Assembly (NCBI GenBank): GCA_018296165.2
Contig: JACKQL020000248.1
Location: 1-26,965 of the forward strand
Direction of reading: 5' to 3'
Origin: Termitomyces sp. T153
Taxonomy: Eukaryota; Basidiomycota; Agaricomycetes; Agaricales; Lyophyllaceae
Length of the DNA: 26,965 bases
In this document: one piece after another, positions 9,607-19,784 of the stretch
Numbering within the stretch: the first letter of the stretch is position 1
Layout of the letters: every line of letters begins with the position of its first letter
Translations under genes and position numbers: made by a program
Notes under the pieces: generated by a model
What the model saw: only the letters and a program-made list of their open reading frames with translations
Database searches by the model: none
Told to the model about the DNA's origin: nothing

Positions 9607-10542
9607 ATGAGAAACTTGTCTCTACCTCCTAGAGCTCCAGACGGTCGCTTTGCTACTGCTTCTTCCCACACCATGACTCCTCTGCCCATGTCCCCCAAAC
9701 CCACAACTCTCTCAGCTGAAGAGGTGGTGGAAATCCAAAGCTCTCATGCGCAGCTTCAGGTGCTGATCACACAGCTAACAGCCAAAGTGGACACGCAGCC
9801 CAGCCCCGCACTAGCTCCAGCCCCCACAGCTGCGCCTACAACTGCAGCTCCAAGCCCCTTCATGCCTCCAATCGCAGCTGTAGGCATCAATGGTGCATCA
9901 TTTACCGCTCCCCTATCTCTTCGCACACATTTCCCCGATGCCGAAACATCCGTGCTTGTGGCCATCATCATGCACAAATTTAAGGCTGCAGACCTACATA
10001 AGCTCAACCCAACAAACTGGGACAGGGAGATGGCTTACACCTTTAACGGATCTACAAACCAGTTCAAAGTTAGCCACCGCGCAGCCAAGGAATACAAGAC
10101 ACTGTTCTCAGTACTCATTCCCCTCCAAATGTATTTCTGAATTCTTGCCTTTCACGTCAATGACGCAGCAGCCACGGAAACTTTCTGGGCATATATGGAG
10201 CAACTATTAGAGCTAGTAGCGGAATACAAATGGTTGGCAGTGTTTGCTTACCACTCGATCTTTTTCAATTGCAGAAGCACGGAGATGGCTGCAGGTGACT
10301 ATTCTCAGTGGGGCCACAGAGACAGTGACCTCCTCTCTAAACATGTGTATGTGCACCAGAAGATCACACCATCAAAAAGCTCTAAGATCAGCGCAACCCC
10401 TCACATGCCTGCCAACCCCAATGACCCCTGCAGAAAATTCAATGAGGGCAAGTGTGCAACAAACCCTTGCCCCTGGGGCCGGCCGCACACTTGCTCCACA
10501 TGCGGAAAGGCTGACCACAGCAAGGCTCAACACAAGAACTAG
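9607..10542 (+). pseudogene. gag: Ngaro gag-like ORF with premature stop
   Basis: The ATG at 9607 opens a frame that reads to TAG at 10540-10542 but is interrupted by TGA at 10138-10140, between MYF and ILAFHVNDAAATETFWAYME. The two halves are in the same frame, so this is a single nonsense change, consistent with CGA to TGA. Visible parts are an Ala/Pro-rich segment (residues about 55-85), a central block typical of fungal DIRS-group gag proteins (FWAYMEQLLELVAEYKW and AAGDYSQWGHRDSDLLSKHV), and a C-terminal Cys/His region from about 10429 (CRKFNEGKC, CSTCGKADHSKAQH) likely to bind nucleic acid. Role in the family: packaging the element RNA. The next ORF follows in the same frame directly after the TAG. 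Confidence 0.75.
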
Positions 10543-12528
10543 GTGTCTGGCAGGGCGAGTCGTTGCCCGCTCAACTCATCAACTCGCCCTAGCCTCACCT
10601 TGGGCAAAGGCACTTCGTCACTCAGTCCCTCATATCTCGAACCTCTCAATCACACTCTCCCTATCTCCCCTCCTTGCCCCAACACTGATCCATGTGCCAA
10701 TGCTCCGCTCCTCGACACCACCAGCCTACTGCGCGTCAGTTCGTCACTGAACGAGGAGGCCTGGCTACATTATTTATGTGATTATCCCAGTCATCATTTT
10801 GTATCTACTCTTTTCCAAATCATATGTTTTGGCGCCAATCTAGGCTTCATGGGTGACCCCACCATAAGTCAGCATTGCGTCAACCTCAAATCTGCAACAT
10901 CTGATCCCCAGGTCATCGAGACCCTCTCTGCTGACATTGCCACACAAGTCACCAACGGGCGAATGTGTGGACCCTTCACTTCCCCTCCCTTCAGCAACTT
11001 CTGCACGTCACCCATCAGGGCCATAACACGCAAGCGATTGCTTAAGGTGCGCCGTATCCACCACCTTTCATGGCCGCAAGGGTCTTTGATAAATGACGGG
11101 ATACCTGATGCAGAGGCCACCATCATCTATGACATGGTGGAGCAGGCAATTCATGATCTTGCTGCATCAGGGCTGGGCTCCCTGATGCTCAAGCTAGATC
11201 TAGAGTCAGTGTTCCACCATATCCCCATACAACATGTGGACTGGCCTCTCCTAGGCTTTGAATGGCTCAGGAAGCTGTACTACAACATTGTCCTTGTGTT
11301 TGGGGCCCGCTCAGCTCCATATATCTTCAACCTATTCGCCGAAGCACTCCACTGGATTCTACAGCGCAACATTCCAGCATGGGTTTGCCACTACCTCAAC
11401 AACTTCTTAGCCATATTCCCACCAGCATCCCCACCGACGCTTGTCAGCATGTCGCTCAGCTGGGCACTCAAACTTGGTGACCACCTGGGCCTCACGTTTC
11501 AGCCCACAAAGATGATAGGCCCCAACACTACAGTCGAGTTCCTAGGGCTAGAGCTTGACTCACGTGCCATGGAAGTACGTCTTCCCCAGGAAAAGCTAGA
11601 GCACCTTCACAACCTCATGGACTCATGGGCCCACCAGCGCTGTGCCACGCACTGCGAACTGGATGAACTCACAGGTTTCCTGCAGTTCGCATCCCAGGTC
11701 ATCCCAGCAGCACGCGCCTTCATTCATGCACTCTACAATTTTGCCACCTTGTTCCTCTCATCCCCATTTGCCTCACGCCACATACCCAAAGCAGCTCGAC
11801 TCAACATATCCTGGTGGAACACGGTTGCACCAACATGGAACAGGGTATGGTTTGTGTCCCCCAACCGCAGCACAATCAACATTTATACTGATGCTAGCGG
11901 TGCCAAGGGCTTGGGTGGCCACTTCGGCGCTGAGTGGTTCATGGCCCACTGCCCCCGCCGCCTGCGCCATGAACACATCCAAGTAAAGGAAATGTTTGCT
12001 GTAGTCCATGCCATTCTGTGCTGGGGCAAATCCTTCCATGGCAGCCACGTTGTCTTCCATGTTGACAACGAAGCCATCTTCAATGCGATTCGGAGCAAAA
12101 CAATTAGGTCTGCAGCTACAATGAAGTTCGTATGCCACATGATCGGCCTGGAATGTAGACTTGATTTTTCTTTTCCTTCTGCTTGGCTCTCGTCCTCTGA
12201 TAACTCCATTGCTGATGCCGCTTCTTGTTTTTCTTTTCATCGCATGTTTTTGATCGCTCCTTGGCTCAACCAAAAACCATGCTCAAAGCGCCTCCAGCTT
12301 GGTGGTACCAACAAAACAGGCACCACCCTCAAACCGTCATATTTTACCTTTGGCATGAGCTTGCCGCCAGCACCAGGCGCACCTACTCAACAGGCCAGCA
12401 ACAGTTCATCCTCTACACGCAGCTCCACAACCTCTACAATGCAGATGGCTCCATCCTGCCCGCCTCAGAACCCACTATACTTTCTTGGGTTGCAAGCCTC
12501 GGCAGCCGCGTTCAGCCCAAGACAATAA
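10543..12528 (+). pseudogene. pol: Ngaro reverse transcriptase-RNase H, catalytically dead
   Basis: An open frame of 661 codons follows the gag TAG in the same frame; its first in-frame ATG is well inside, so it may need read-through or a lost start. Numbering from 10543, the RT palm block LMLKLDLESVFHHIPI holds the first Asp at residue 219. LPF-G-like VFGARSAPYIFNLFAEALHW is typical of DIRS/Ngaro RTs. The Y-L-D-D box is HYLNNFL, with Asn at residues 286 and 287 (11398-11403), so polymerase activity should be lost. RNase H retains its acidic residues: D450 (YTDAS), E483 (VKEMFAV), D508 (HVDNEA) and D558 (SIADAAS). There is no methyltransferase-like domain. The last 250 bp overlap the recombinase ORF. 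Confidence 0.87.
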
Positions 12529-13191
12529 AGGCATATCTGTCTGCAGTACACTCCCTCCACGTAGATGCTAACCTCTCTTTCATGGCCGTCGAGTCCCCTC
12601 TGGTCCAGCACCTCATCCAGGGCATAAAACATTACCATGGCAAACATGACAGGCACCTGGTCCAACCACTCACGCTCCCCATCCTCTCTGCCCTCCTTGC
12701 GCAGCTCAACCCTGGGTCCACCCCAGGGCACACGGCGGTATATGCTGCGTGCTGCTTGCCTATTCTGGCCTCCTACGCAGCAGTGAATTCACAGTGGGGA
12801 AAGGAGGGAAATTCAATGCCAGCCTCAACCTTTCCCGCAACTCCATAGAGTTTCTCCCCAGCTTCAAGGATGCCACCCATGCCCGCCTCACCCTACCAGC
12901 TTCTAAAACTGACCCATTCAGACAGGGCGTCACAATCACCATTGCCGCCACCCCAGGCTGCCCAACCTGCCCCATCGCAGCACTCAAAGCGCTCTTCAGC
13001 GAGCTCCCTCACAATGGACACACTCCCCTCCTTGAGCAGCCAGATGGGTCAGCCCTTTCGTACACTTACTTTGTTGCCACAGTGCGCAATGCCCTATCCA
13101 AAGCAGGCTTCAACCCACACAGCTACGCAGGTCATAGCTTCCGCCATGGTGCAGCATCAGCTGCCGCAGCCGCCAGGTACTCCAACTACGA
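12279..13191 (+). pseudogene. Ngaro tyrosine recombinase, 5' part
   Basis: The first ATG in the recombinase frame is at 12279. The N-terminal core-binding part reads LAASTRRTYSTGQQQFILYT and PKTIKAYLSAVHSLHVDANL. Near 12757-12761 a one-base loss moves the reading from frame 12279 to the frame of 12749: AAVYAACCL continues as AYSGLLRSSEFTVGKGG. Catalytic Arg is in LLRSSEF (12776-12778), and the H-x-x-R box is HSFRHG (His 13133-13135, Arg 13142-13144). The frame then meets the gypsy LTR after YSNY. Its catalytic C-terminus lies at 24311-24470. In the family this enzyme inserts a circular DNA by site-specific recombination. Confidence 0.87.
13188..13191. repeat. Target site duplication ACGA (left copy)
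   Basis: ACGA precedes the 5' LTR at 13188-13191 and follows the 3' LTR at 24307-24310. Removing the element and one copy restores an uninterrupted recombinase frame across the junction. Confidence 0.85.
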
Positions 13192-14240
13192 TGATGAGCC
13201 CCAGTTATCGCTGAGCACCTTTTTCGGCGGCAGCTGACTACTTCGAATTTGACACAAGTCACAACACTCAGCGCACGGGACTTAGCCCTAGGATTGGACC
13301 GAAGCACAAGACTCTAGTGACCACAAGACTTATTGATCACGGGGAACATCACGCGAAGCCTGGAACTTGGGCCTAGACCATCAAGGCCTAGACCCTCTTG
13401 GCGACGATTATTAGCGACCTTAGCGATCCTGGCGACCAAACGGCGTTCCTTTACTATATATGGACATATTACCAGACGCGTACCTTTTTACTATCATTCC
13501 CCTTGTCGAGCTTACCAACATCACTGAACGGTGTTCTTACTTCAGGTATTGACATCGGACTCGTTCTCTTTTTGGTTCTTATTAGCAATTAGTCGTCGCC
13601 AAGGCCTCCCCTATGACCTTTTACTTAGTTACGGACTGACGCCTGGCACGCAACCTAAACACAGTGGCAGACGCCGCCGCTAGTGGCGCTTAATTGCTTA
13701 CCTTCCCTTACTATACTTCGAAAACGTATAAATACTGCCTGTACATAGACACCCGACCATCAAATTTTATCATCGCATCACCATCGTATTACTCCTCCAT
13801 CTATAAGCTACCGGCTTAAAGATTCCATTCGCCTCATCCCTTTCCCTCATCTCGTCTTCGACTTTGGGTTCGCGACAAACCTCTTCAACCTCGACCTCGA
13901 CTTAGTGTGGTACCGATTACGGGTGCCTATTAGCGTTATTTCAATTTAGTGATGCTAGCAATTGCGGCTAGCGATAAGTTTACGTTCATCCGTCGATCTT
14001 AGTTTTACTCTTACCGCCGTCTCTCTCCTTTATTCGCCCCGCCACCGTTTCAGTTTCGCTGCGACTATCGTTAGCAGTAGCGATTCTGTTCGACTTCACC
14101 TCCTTGCCACCACTTTCGCTCTAGTTCTCTGGGACGGTTACTGACTCGCCCTCAATTATTAACTTCCTACTGCCAGCTATCCTATCTAGTGACAAGTGTT
14201 AGGTTTCCTGCACGGCACTAGGCGGCATAGGAGCACATCA
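13192..14240 (+). repeat. 5' LTR of the Ty3/gypsy element
   Basis: 1049 bp with TG...CA ends. It matches 23258-24306 with no indels and nine substitutions (seven transitions, two transversions). The 64-codon open frames inside (e.g. at 13333) are not genes. It would carry the promoter and polyadenylation signals. Confidence 0.95.
13727..13734 (+). promoter_or_regulatory. TATA box in the 5' LTR
   Basis: TATAAATA after AAAACG, 514 bp before the LTR end, is the only strong TATA-like site I noticed in the LTR. The same site in the 3' LTR is at 23793-23800. It is a plausible promoter for the genomic RNA. Confidence 0.5.
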
Positions 14241-14263
14241 TTTTGGAGCCCACCGCAAGGGCT
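14241..14263 (+). promoter_or_regulatory. Primer binding site region of the gypsy element
   Basis: Directly after the LTR end CA comes TTTTGGAGCCCACCGCAAGG. A TGG three bases in is the usual start of a PBS (complement of tRNA CCA). AGCCC (14247-14251) and GGGCT (14259-14263) could pair as a hairpin. I could not assign a tRNA; self-priming remains possible. Confidence 0.5.
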
Positions 14264-14269
14264 GTTTAG

Positions 14270-16969
14270 AAGTTAACCATTCCGCCAGAAACAAGAGCTC
14301 ACGCGAAACGTCGCTTGAAAAACCCTTTTGAACCACCCCAGTCTTCCATTTCGACCCCTCGGCATTCTTCACCAGCAGCCCGTCCTCGACCCCTTGCCGA
14401 CGGACTCGAAACCGCTAAAAACCTTCGTGACATTAGCGAAATCCTTGCCGACTTCCCAGGCGCTCTCATTGAAAGTTTTCTCGACGCGCCGCTTTCACCG
14501 TTAACCCCAACCGACTCTATATTCTTCCCCGAAGCCCACTCTATTCCCGTATCACCAACTATCCCCCGTCCTCCGCTAAATCCGACAACTGTTAACATGA
14601 ACAACGACCCCGTTGCTCGGCGCGCTAGAATGCCGCCTCGCAATGACACTACGGCACCTAAGTGGGATGAGAGTCGCCCTAGGGAACTCCCCCAATACTT
14701 CAAAGAACTGGAATATCTCTTCGCTGATTGCGGTATCACTGACGACACACAAAAGAAAGAATACGCGTCTCGATATGTTTCCTATGACACGGCGGAGACT
14801 TGGCTTGGCTTACCTGAATTTGGCGACAATATTATGGTCGACAACGATGCTCCTCGACCCTACAATTACCAGGAATGGAAAGCGGCAGTGCTTAGGTTGT
14901 ACCCTGGCGCTGACGCTAGTGCTCGTTATAATCTTGGCGATCTGGAACGACTAGTTAACCAGTCTTTCAACAGCGGCTTAGCGACTTTGGGAAGGTTCTC
15001 TGACTACTACCGGGACTTCCAACGTATTGCTAGATGGTTACTCGCTAACGGCAAGCTATATCGTAACGAGGAACGTCGCTTGTTCCAACAAGGTATCCCC
15101 ACATCGCTATGGTCTAAAGTCGTCCGCCGCCTTGAAATCACCCTTCCCGATCACCATCCTGAGGACCCTTACGATGTTGACCAAGTCTTCGAAGGCGCTA
15201 AGTGGGTTCTAAAAGGAATGGACACTTCCACGGCTAAGACCAGCAATGGCACCACCGGCATCCATTCGTCATCGCCCATCGCTAACCCGCCGACCGTCCC
15301 TTCGCCGGCACCTAAGCAAGAAGCATTGGAATTAGCGACCACTACCGCAATCGTCAGCGCCTTGGAACGTTTGGAAGCCCTTCTAACCAGCGGTAACGCC
15401 CAACCTCGCCAACAGTTTGCTAACAGCACTTGCCACTTCTGCGGGGAAATAGGTCACACTATGGTCCGAGGCACTTGTATTAAGCTTGAGCAAATGATCA
15501 GACAGGGTAAGATCCGTCGTAACGCCGAAGGCAAGATCATTTTACCATCTGGCGCCATGATTCCCAACTATTCCGGCAAGCGACTATACATTGAACGCAT
15601 CGAGGAATGGCACCGGCTTAATCCAGGACAAATTGTTACAGGCAGACTTTCTTCCAACGCTAACCCAGACCCAGAGCAGGCGGCAATGCAGCAGTCGCTA
15701 ATACACGAGGTAATGCAACAGGACGTCGCCACAGGCCGAGTGCTAAGCAAGGAAGAACGGATCGAGGCTTTGGAACGCGAGCTATTTGCACTCCGGCGAA
15801 ACAGCGAAAAATTCGACGGCGTACAAGTCCCCCGAGCGACTTACCGACCAGCAAGTGATGCTTCAAAGGCAACGCCCTCGACCAGTGACCCTCCGGCAAC
15901 CTCCACCCCTTCTGATTCAGCTCCAGTTCCTGCCACTAAGCCTGCTGACAAAGGCAAAGCACCTGAACGCACCGTCGCTAAGGAACAACCGTCTGCCGCT
16001 AAGGAACCGGTGGCTCAGCCTCCTATTCATCCATTTTCTGGCCTCCCTAGTCGCTACGCCCCACCCGCTAACCGGAATTTCGCTGCTCCCGACAAAGCTA
16101 ACGACGGCGCATATCGAACGATGCCACCCATCTACGACATCGAGCAATCCAAAGCGGTTTTCGAACGAGTCTTACGCACCCAGGTTACGATATCGGTTGG
16201 CGAACTTTGCTCTGTATCCCAGGACATCAGGAGTCAGTTTAGGACAGCGGTTACGCCCAAACGATCGGTTGGCGCTAGCATTAATACAGTTCAGGACTCC
16301 AGCGACATTTTTGAAGAAATTTTGCCGACGTTCGCTATTGAAGAACCTCAGTTTTCGCTTGGGTCCAACGCTGATACCGCTAAAGGACTTACCGCGGACA
16401 AGGCACCACTCGCTTCCGTCGACCCTGTCGAGGCCTATATTGATGCGCTACCCCCCGGAGAAGAGCCTGTGGTACTCACTGTCGCTAAGGAATCTCAGTC
16501 ACTTCGTACCGTCATGATGTTGATCGACAATAAAGAGGAAGTCGAATGCATTCACGACAGTGGTTCTCAGATTATTTCGATGTCCGCCGAAATCGCTAGC
16601 GACATTGGCTTATCCTATGACCCCAACATCGTGCTAAACATGCAGAGCGCCAACGGTACCACGGATCGATCACTGGGACTAGCTAGAAACGTACCATGCA
16701 CGATTGGCGACGTGACGGTCTATCTTCAAATTCACGTTTTACGGTCTCCCGCTTACGACATCCTACTCGGTCGCCCATTCGACGTATTAACCCGAAGCAC
16801 GGTTAATACCATTAGCGACATCAAAACAACTATAACAATTACGGACCCCAATACTGGTCTCCGGCGCACTATCCCTACCTTTCCACGCGGCAAATCTAAG
16901 AGAAACAGCCGTCAAAATGTTCGCTTCGAAACAGAGGCACCCCGTTGCTTTCATCGCCCGAGGCAATGA
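14270..16969 (+). CDS. gag: Gypsy gag-protease polyprotein
   Basis: The frame is open from 14270 to TGA at 16967-16969. No ATG occurs before 14597, yet the translation from about 14315 looks coding (Pro/Ser-rich, then DISEILADFPGALIESFLDA). The start is therefore uncertain: 14597 is the first ATG, and a lost ATG, a non-AUG start or a leader exon are alternatives. Counting from 14315 (884 codons): a gag capsid region with the PKWDESRPRELPQYFKELEY block near 110-130, a zinc knuckle variant CHFCGEIGHTMVRGTC at about 373-388 (CX2CX4HX6C, longer than the usual last spacing), a Pro/Ala/Lys-rich linker at about 510-610, and a retropepsin domain whose active site HDSGSQIISMSAEI has Asp at about 748. 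FDVLTRSTVNTI ends the protease. The last 53 bp overlap pol in another frame. Confidence 0.88.
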   Translation, partial: KLTIPPETRAHAKRRLKNPFEPPQSSISTPRHSSPAARPRPLADGLETAKNLRDISEILADFPGALIESFLDAPLSPLTPTDSIFFPEAHSIPVSPTIPRPPLNPTTVNMNNDPVARRARMPPRNDTTAPKWDESRPRELPQYFKELEYLFADCGITDDTQKKEYASRYVSYDTAETWLGLPEFGDNIMVDNDAPRPYNYQEWKAAVLRLYPGADASARYNLGDLERLVNQSFNSGLATLGRFSDYYRDFQRIARWLLANGKLYRNEERRLFQQGIPTSLWSKVVRRLEITLPDHHPEDPYDVDQVFEGAKWVLKGMDTSTAKTSNGTTGIHSSSPIANPPTVPSPAPKQEALELATTTAIVSALERLEALLTSGNAQPRQQFANSTCHFCGEIGHTMVRGTCIKLEQMIRQGKIRRNAEGKIILPSGAMIPNYSGKRLYIERIEEWHRLNPGQIVTGRLSSNANPDPEQAAMQQSLIHEVMQQDVATGRVLSKEERIEALERELFALRRNSEKFDGVQVPRATYRPASDASKATPSTSDPPATSTPSDSAPVPATKPADKGKAPERTVAKEQPSAAKEPVAQPPIHPFSGLPSRYAPPANRNFAAPDKANDGAYRTMPPIYDIEQSKAVFERVLRTQVTISVGELCSVSQDIRSQFRTAVTPKRSVGASINTVQDSSDIFEEILPTFAIEEPQFSLGSNADTAKGLTADKAPLASVDPVEAYIDALPPGEEPVVLTVAKESQSLRTVMMLIDNKEEVECIHDSGSQIISMSAEIASDIGLSYDPNIVLNMQSANGTTDRSLGLARNVPCTIGDVTVYLQIHVLRSPAYDILLGRPFDVLTRSTVNTISDIKTTITITDPNTGLRRTIPTFPRGKSKRNSRQNVRFETEAPRCFHRPRQ

Positions 16970-19784
16970 AGAAGATAGCGACATAGTGATCGTTATCAGC
17001 TATGACCATTTAACTGGTCTAGCGACGTGTATAGCTTCTTGTGATTTGGACCAAGACGTTTTGCTTACCGATTCTAACACACAGACTAATCCCGCGCTAG
17101 CATACCTTTACGCTACGGCTAGCGACATTTCTGATTTGTCCCTTCCACCTCGTTCTTATTTCGTTTCTACTGATACCTCTAATCCCTCGATTCTTGGACA
17201 GACTTTGCCCTTTGATACATGCGTTATGGACACTACCCCCACCTATGTTAACATCCCATTCCCCGCTCAGTATGTCGCTAACGAACCTCCTAAGCGGAAA
17301 GGAGTACAGGTCAAGAAGAAGTACAAACCCGTAGTCATGAAAACCAAACCGGTCGCCAGCCATGTTAGCGAAGACTTTCGAATTGAGCGTCAAGTTATAG
17401 GCGATCCACTAGCGACCATTCCGCCGCTTAACCCAAACCCGCCACCTTTCGTCCCGACAAAGCGATTCACCAGCGAGCGACAAGCGAAATTGGTCAGCAA
17501 CCACGACACTGGGTTCCTCACTAGCGACGAAATCAACGTATTGGTCGACATGGTCGCCAAGCAAGAAAAAGCCTTCGCTTGGGAAGATTCCGAACGAGGA
17601 AGTTTGCGCCCCGACTTCTTTCCGCCAGTACGCATACCAACAATTCCGCATGTACCTTGGGTTCAGCACAATCGCCCCATACCCCCGGGACTAGAAAAGG
17701 AAGTATGCGAAATTATTCGCGACAAGATCAGCGCCGGCGTCTATGAACCCTCAAATTCCGCTTATTGCTCGCGATGGTTTTGCGTTCTCAAGAAAAACGG
17801 TAAGCTCAGGATTGTACACAGTCTAGAGCCGCTCAACCGTGTCACCATTCGCCATTCTGGAGTACCACCTTTTCCAGATCACGTCGCCGAATCATTCGCT
17901 GGACGCATTTGTGGTGCCACTCTCGACCTCTACGTTGGCTACGACGAGCGACTTATCGACCCAGCATCACGCGACTTAACGACATTCCAGACTCCGTTTG
18001 GCGCTCTTCGCTTAGTAACCTTGCCGATGGGGTGGACCAACTCTGTGCCTATATTTCACAACGACATTACCTTTATTCTGCAGCCGGAGATACCCCACAA
18101 CGTGCTCAGCTTTATCGATGACGTTGGCGCTAAAGGACCCAAGGACTGGAAGGTCGTTAATGGTAGACCCGCTAAGCATCCCGCTAATCCGCACATCCGC
18201 CTAGCGCTCTGGGAGTTCTTTGAACTTCTTAACAGGATCCTTCAGCGGATGAAATATTGCGGTGGCACTTTTTCCGGTCACAAACTTGTTCTTTGCGCCC
18301 CGACCTTCAAGATTCTCGGTCACGTTTGTACTCCTAGTGGTCGAATCCCCAACGAAAGTCGCCTAGCGCTAATCGAGCGATGGGGTCCTTGCAAGTCACT
18401 ATCGGAAGTCCGCGCCTTTTTAGGTACCGTTGGGGTGTTAAGGATCTTCGTCAAAAACTTCGCCCATCGAGCCCATAACTTGACGAAACTTACTCGTGTT
18501 GGCGTCCCTTTTGAGTTTGGTCCCGATCAGATTAATGCTCAACGTGACCTCGTGAAGGCCTTACAAGACGCTAAGCCCCTTGTTCCTATCGACTATGAAT
18601 CACCTGACCCCGTCATCTTAGCGGTCGATACGTCATATATAGCGGTCAGATATTACCTTTGCCAGTGTGCTAGCGATAATCGCAAGGAGCGCTGCTACAA
18701 TCGCTTCGGGTCAATTACGCTAAACGACAGAGAGGCACGATTCAGTCAGCCTAAGTTGGAGCTTTACGGCCTTTATCGAGCGCTACAAGCTTTACGGATG
18801 TACCTAATTGGCGTTAGGAACCTCATCATCGAAGTAGACGCTCGCTACATTAAGGGTATGCTTCAGAACCCCGACGTTCAACCTTCAGCTAGCATGAACC
18901 GCTGGATTGTGGCGATTCTGATGTTCCATTTCGAGCTGGTGCACGTCAAGGGAACTTTCCACGGCCCGGATGGGCTGTCGCGGCGCCCGCCACAGCCTGA
19001 TGATCCCCCTGTCGACGATAGCGACAACTCTGTCTATGAGGATTGGATTGATCGTTTGCATGGGTTCATACACCAGGTCCAGTTACCGCTGCCGCTCCTT
19101 CGCCATCTCTCAACGGGCGCACGTCGCTTATTCCCTGCTGCCGATCTCGGCTGTTCGCCTGCTTTAGCAACTTTCGCCAGCGACACCGACACTGCTCCAC
19201 GATTAGCGACCAGCGACGATATAACCCCCCTCCGAGACGATGGCACCACTACTTATAGCGACGTACCCCGCAGTGCTAAAGCTACCACCAACGATGCCCG
19301 TATACTCTTAGTTAAGAAATGGCTTCACGACCTAATCCGACCCGAAGGCTTTAGTGACAAAGAATATGCCACTTTCGTTCGCTACGCATCTATGTTTTTC
19401 GTTACGGGAGGCAAGCTTTGGCGAAGAAGTCGAGACGGTGCTCACAAGGTGTTCGTCCCTATTGCCAGTCGCTTACGGGTCTTGAAGGCGATGCACGACG
19501 ACTTGGGACACAGAGGCTTCTTCGCTACTCGCTCTGCCCTTCTAGAACGATTTTGGTGGCCCCAAGTTAGCGCCGACATCATGTGGTACCTTAGGACCTG
19601 CCATCTCTGTCAGATACACCAGACAACTAAAGTGCTTATTCCGCCAACTGTCGCTACCCCGGCGCCTTTGTTCAGCAAGATATACGTCGATACCATGTTC
19701 ATGCCGCCCTCCAATAAGTTCAAGTACATCATCCAAGGACGTTGTTCGCTAACTCATTACCCGGAATTTCGCATGCTTAGCTGA
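16917..19784 (+). CDS. pol: Gypsy pol: RT, RNase H, integrase N-terminus (truncated)
   Basis: The frame opens at ATG 16917 and runs 955 codons to TGA 19782-19784. It is +1 relative to gag-protease and overlaps it by 53 bp, so expression may need frameshifting. Landmarks: a linker with KRFTSERQAKLVSNHDTGFL; RT with PTIPHVPWVQHNRPIPPG, SRWFCVLKKNGKLRIVHSLE, LDLYVGYDERL (first Asp), and FIDDV with catalytic Asp401-Asp402 intact; RNase H beginning VDTSYIAVRYYL (Asp571); the integrase HHCC zinc finger from His860 to CHLC (895-898); and the first integrase catalytic Asp925 in YVDTMF. The stop follows EFRMLS and fits CGA to TGA. The same frame continues with good integrase sequence, so the stop is a mutation and not the natural end. 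Confidence 0.92.
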   Translation: MFASKQRHPVAFIARGNEEDSDIVIVISYDHLTGLATCIASCDLDQDVLLTDSNTQTNPALAYLYATASDISDLSLPPRSYFVSTDTSNPSILGQTLPFDTCVMDTTPTYVNIPFPAQYVANEPPKRKGVQVKKKYKPVVMKTKPVASHVSEDFRIERQVIGDPLATIPPLNPNPPPFVPTKRFTSERQAKLVSNHDTGFLTSDEINVLVDMVAKQEKAFAWEDSERGSLRPDFFPPVRIPTIPHVPWVQHNRPIPPGLEKEVCEIIRDKISAGVYEPSNSAYCSRWFCVLKKNGKLRIVHSLEPLNRVTIRHSGVPPFPDHVAESFAGRICGATLDLYVGYDERLIDPASRDLTTFQTPFGALRLVTLPMGWTNSVPIFHNDITFILQPEIPHNVLSFIDDVGAKGPKDWKVVNGRPAKHPANPHIRLALWEFFELLNRILQRMKYCGGTFSGHKLVLCAPTFKILGHVCTPSGRIPNESRLALIERWGPCKSLSEVRAFLGTVGVLRIFVKNFAHRAHNLTKLTRVGVPFEFGPDQINAQRDLVKALQDAKPLVPIDYESPDPVILAVDTSYIAVRYYLCQCASDNRKERCYNRFGSITLNDREARFSQPKLELYGLYRALQALRMYLIGVRNLIIEVDARYIKGMLQNPDVQPSASMNRWIVAILMFHFELVHVKGTFHGPDGLSRRPPQPDDPPVDDSDNSVYEDWIDRLHGFIHQVQLPLPLLRHLSTGARRLFPAADLGCSPALATFASDTDTAPRLATSDDITPLRDDGTTTYSDVPRSAKATTNDARILLVKKWLHDLIRPEGFSDKEYATFVRYASMFFVTGGKLWRRSRDGAHKVFVPIASRLRVLKAMHDDLGHRGFFATRSALLERFWWPQVSADIMWYLRTCHLCQIHQTTKVLIPPTVATPAPLFSKIYVDTMFMPPSNKFKYIIQGRCSLTHYPEFRMLS

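Noticed and set aside
11883..12273. Minus-strand frames of 108-166 codons opposite the Ngaro RNase H
   Set aside because: The sense strand has the four RNase H acidic residues in order; the antisense frames have no family features.
12279..13191. Crypton instead of a retrotransposon
   Set aside because: Cryptons have a tyrosine recombinase but no RT. Here RT-RNase H and split direct repeats belong to the same element.
13333..13592. Open frames of 64 codons in the LTRs (also at 23399-23658)
   Set aside because: They are identical in both LTRs because the LTRs are near-identical. They match no family, overlap each other in two frames and sit in the expected promoter/R region.
14299..14748. Minus-strand frame of 149 codons opposite gag
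   Set aside because: A low-complexity Gly/Ser/Arg shadow of the gag frame. No splice or domain support.
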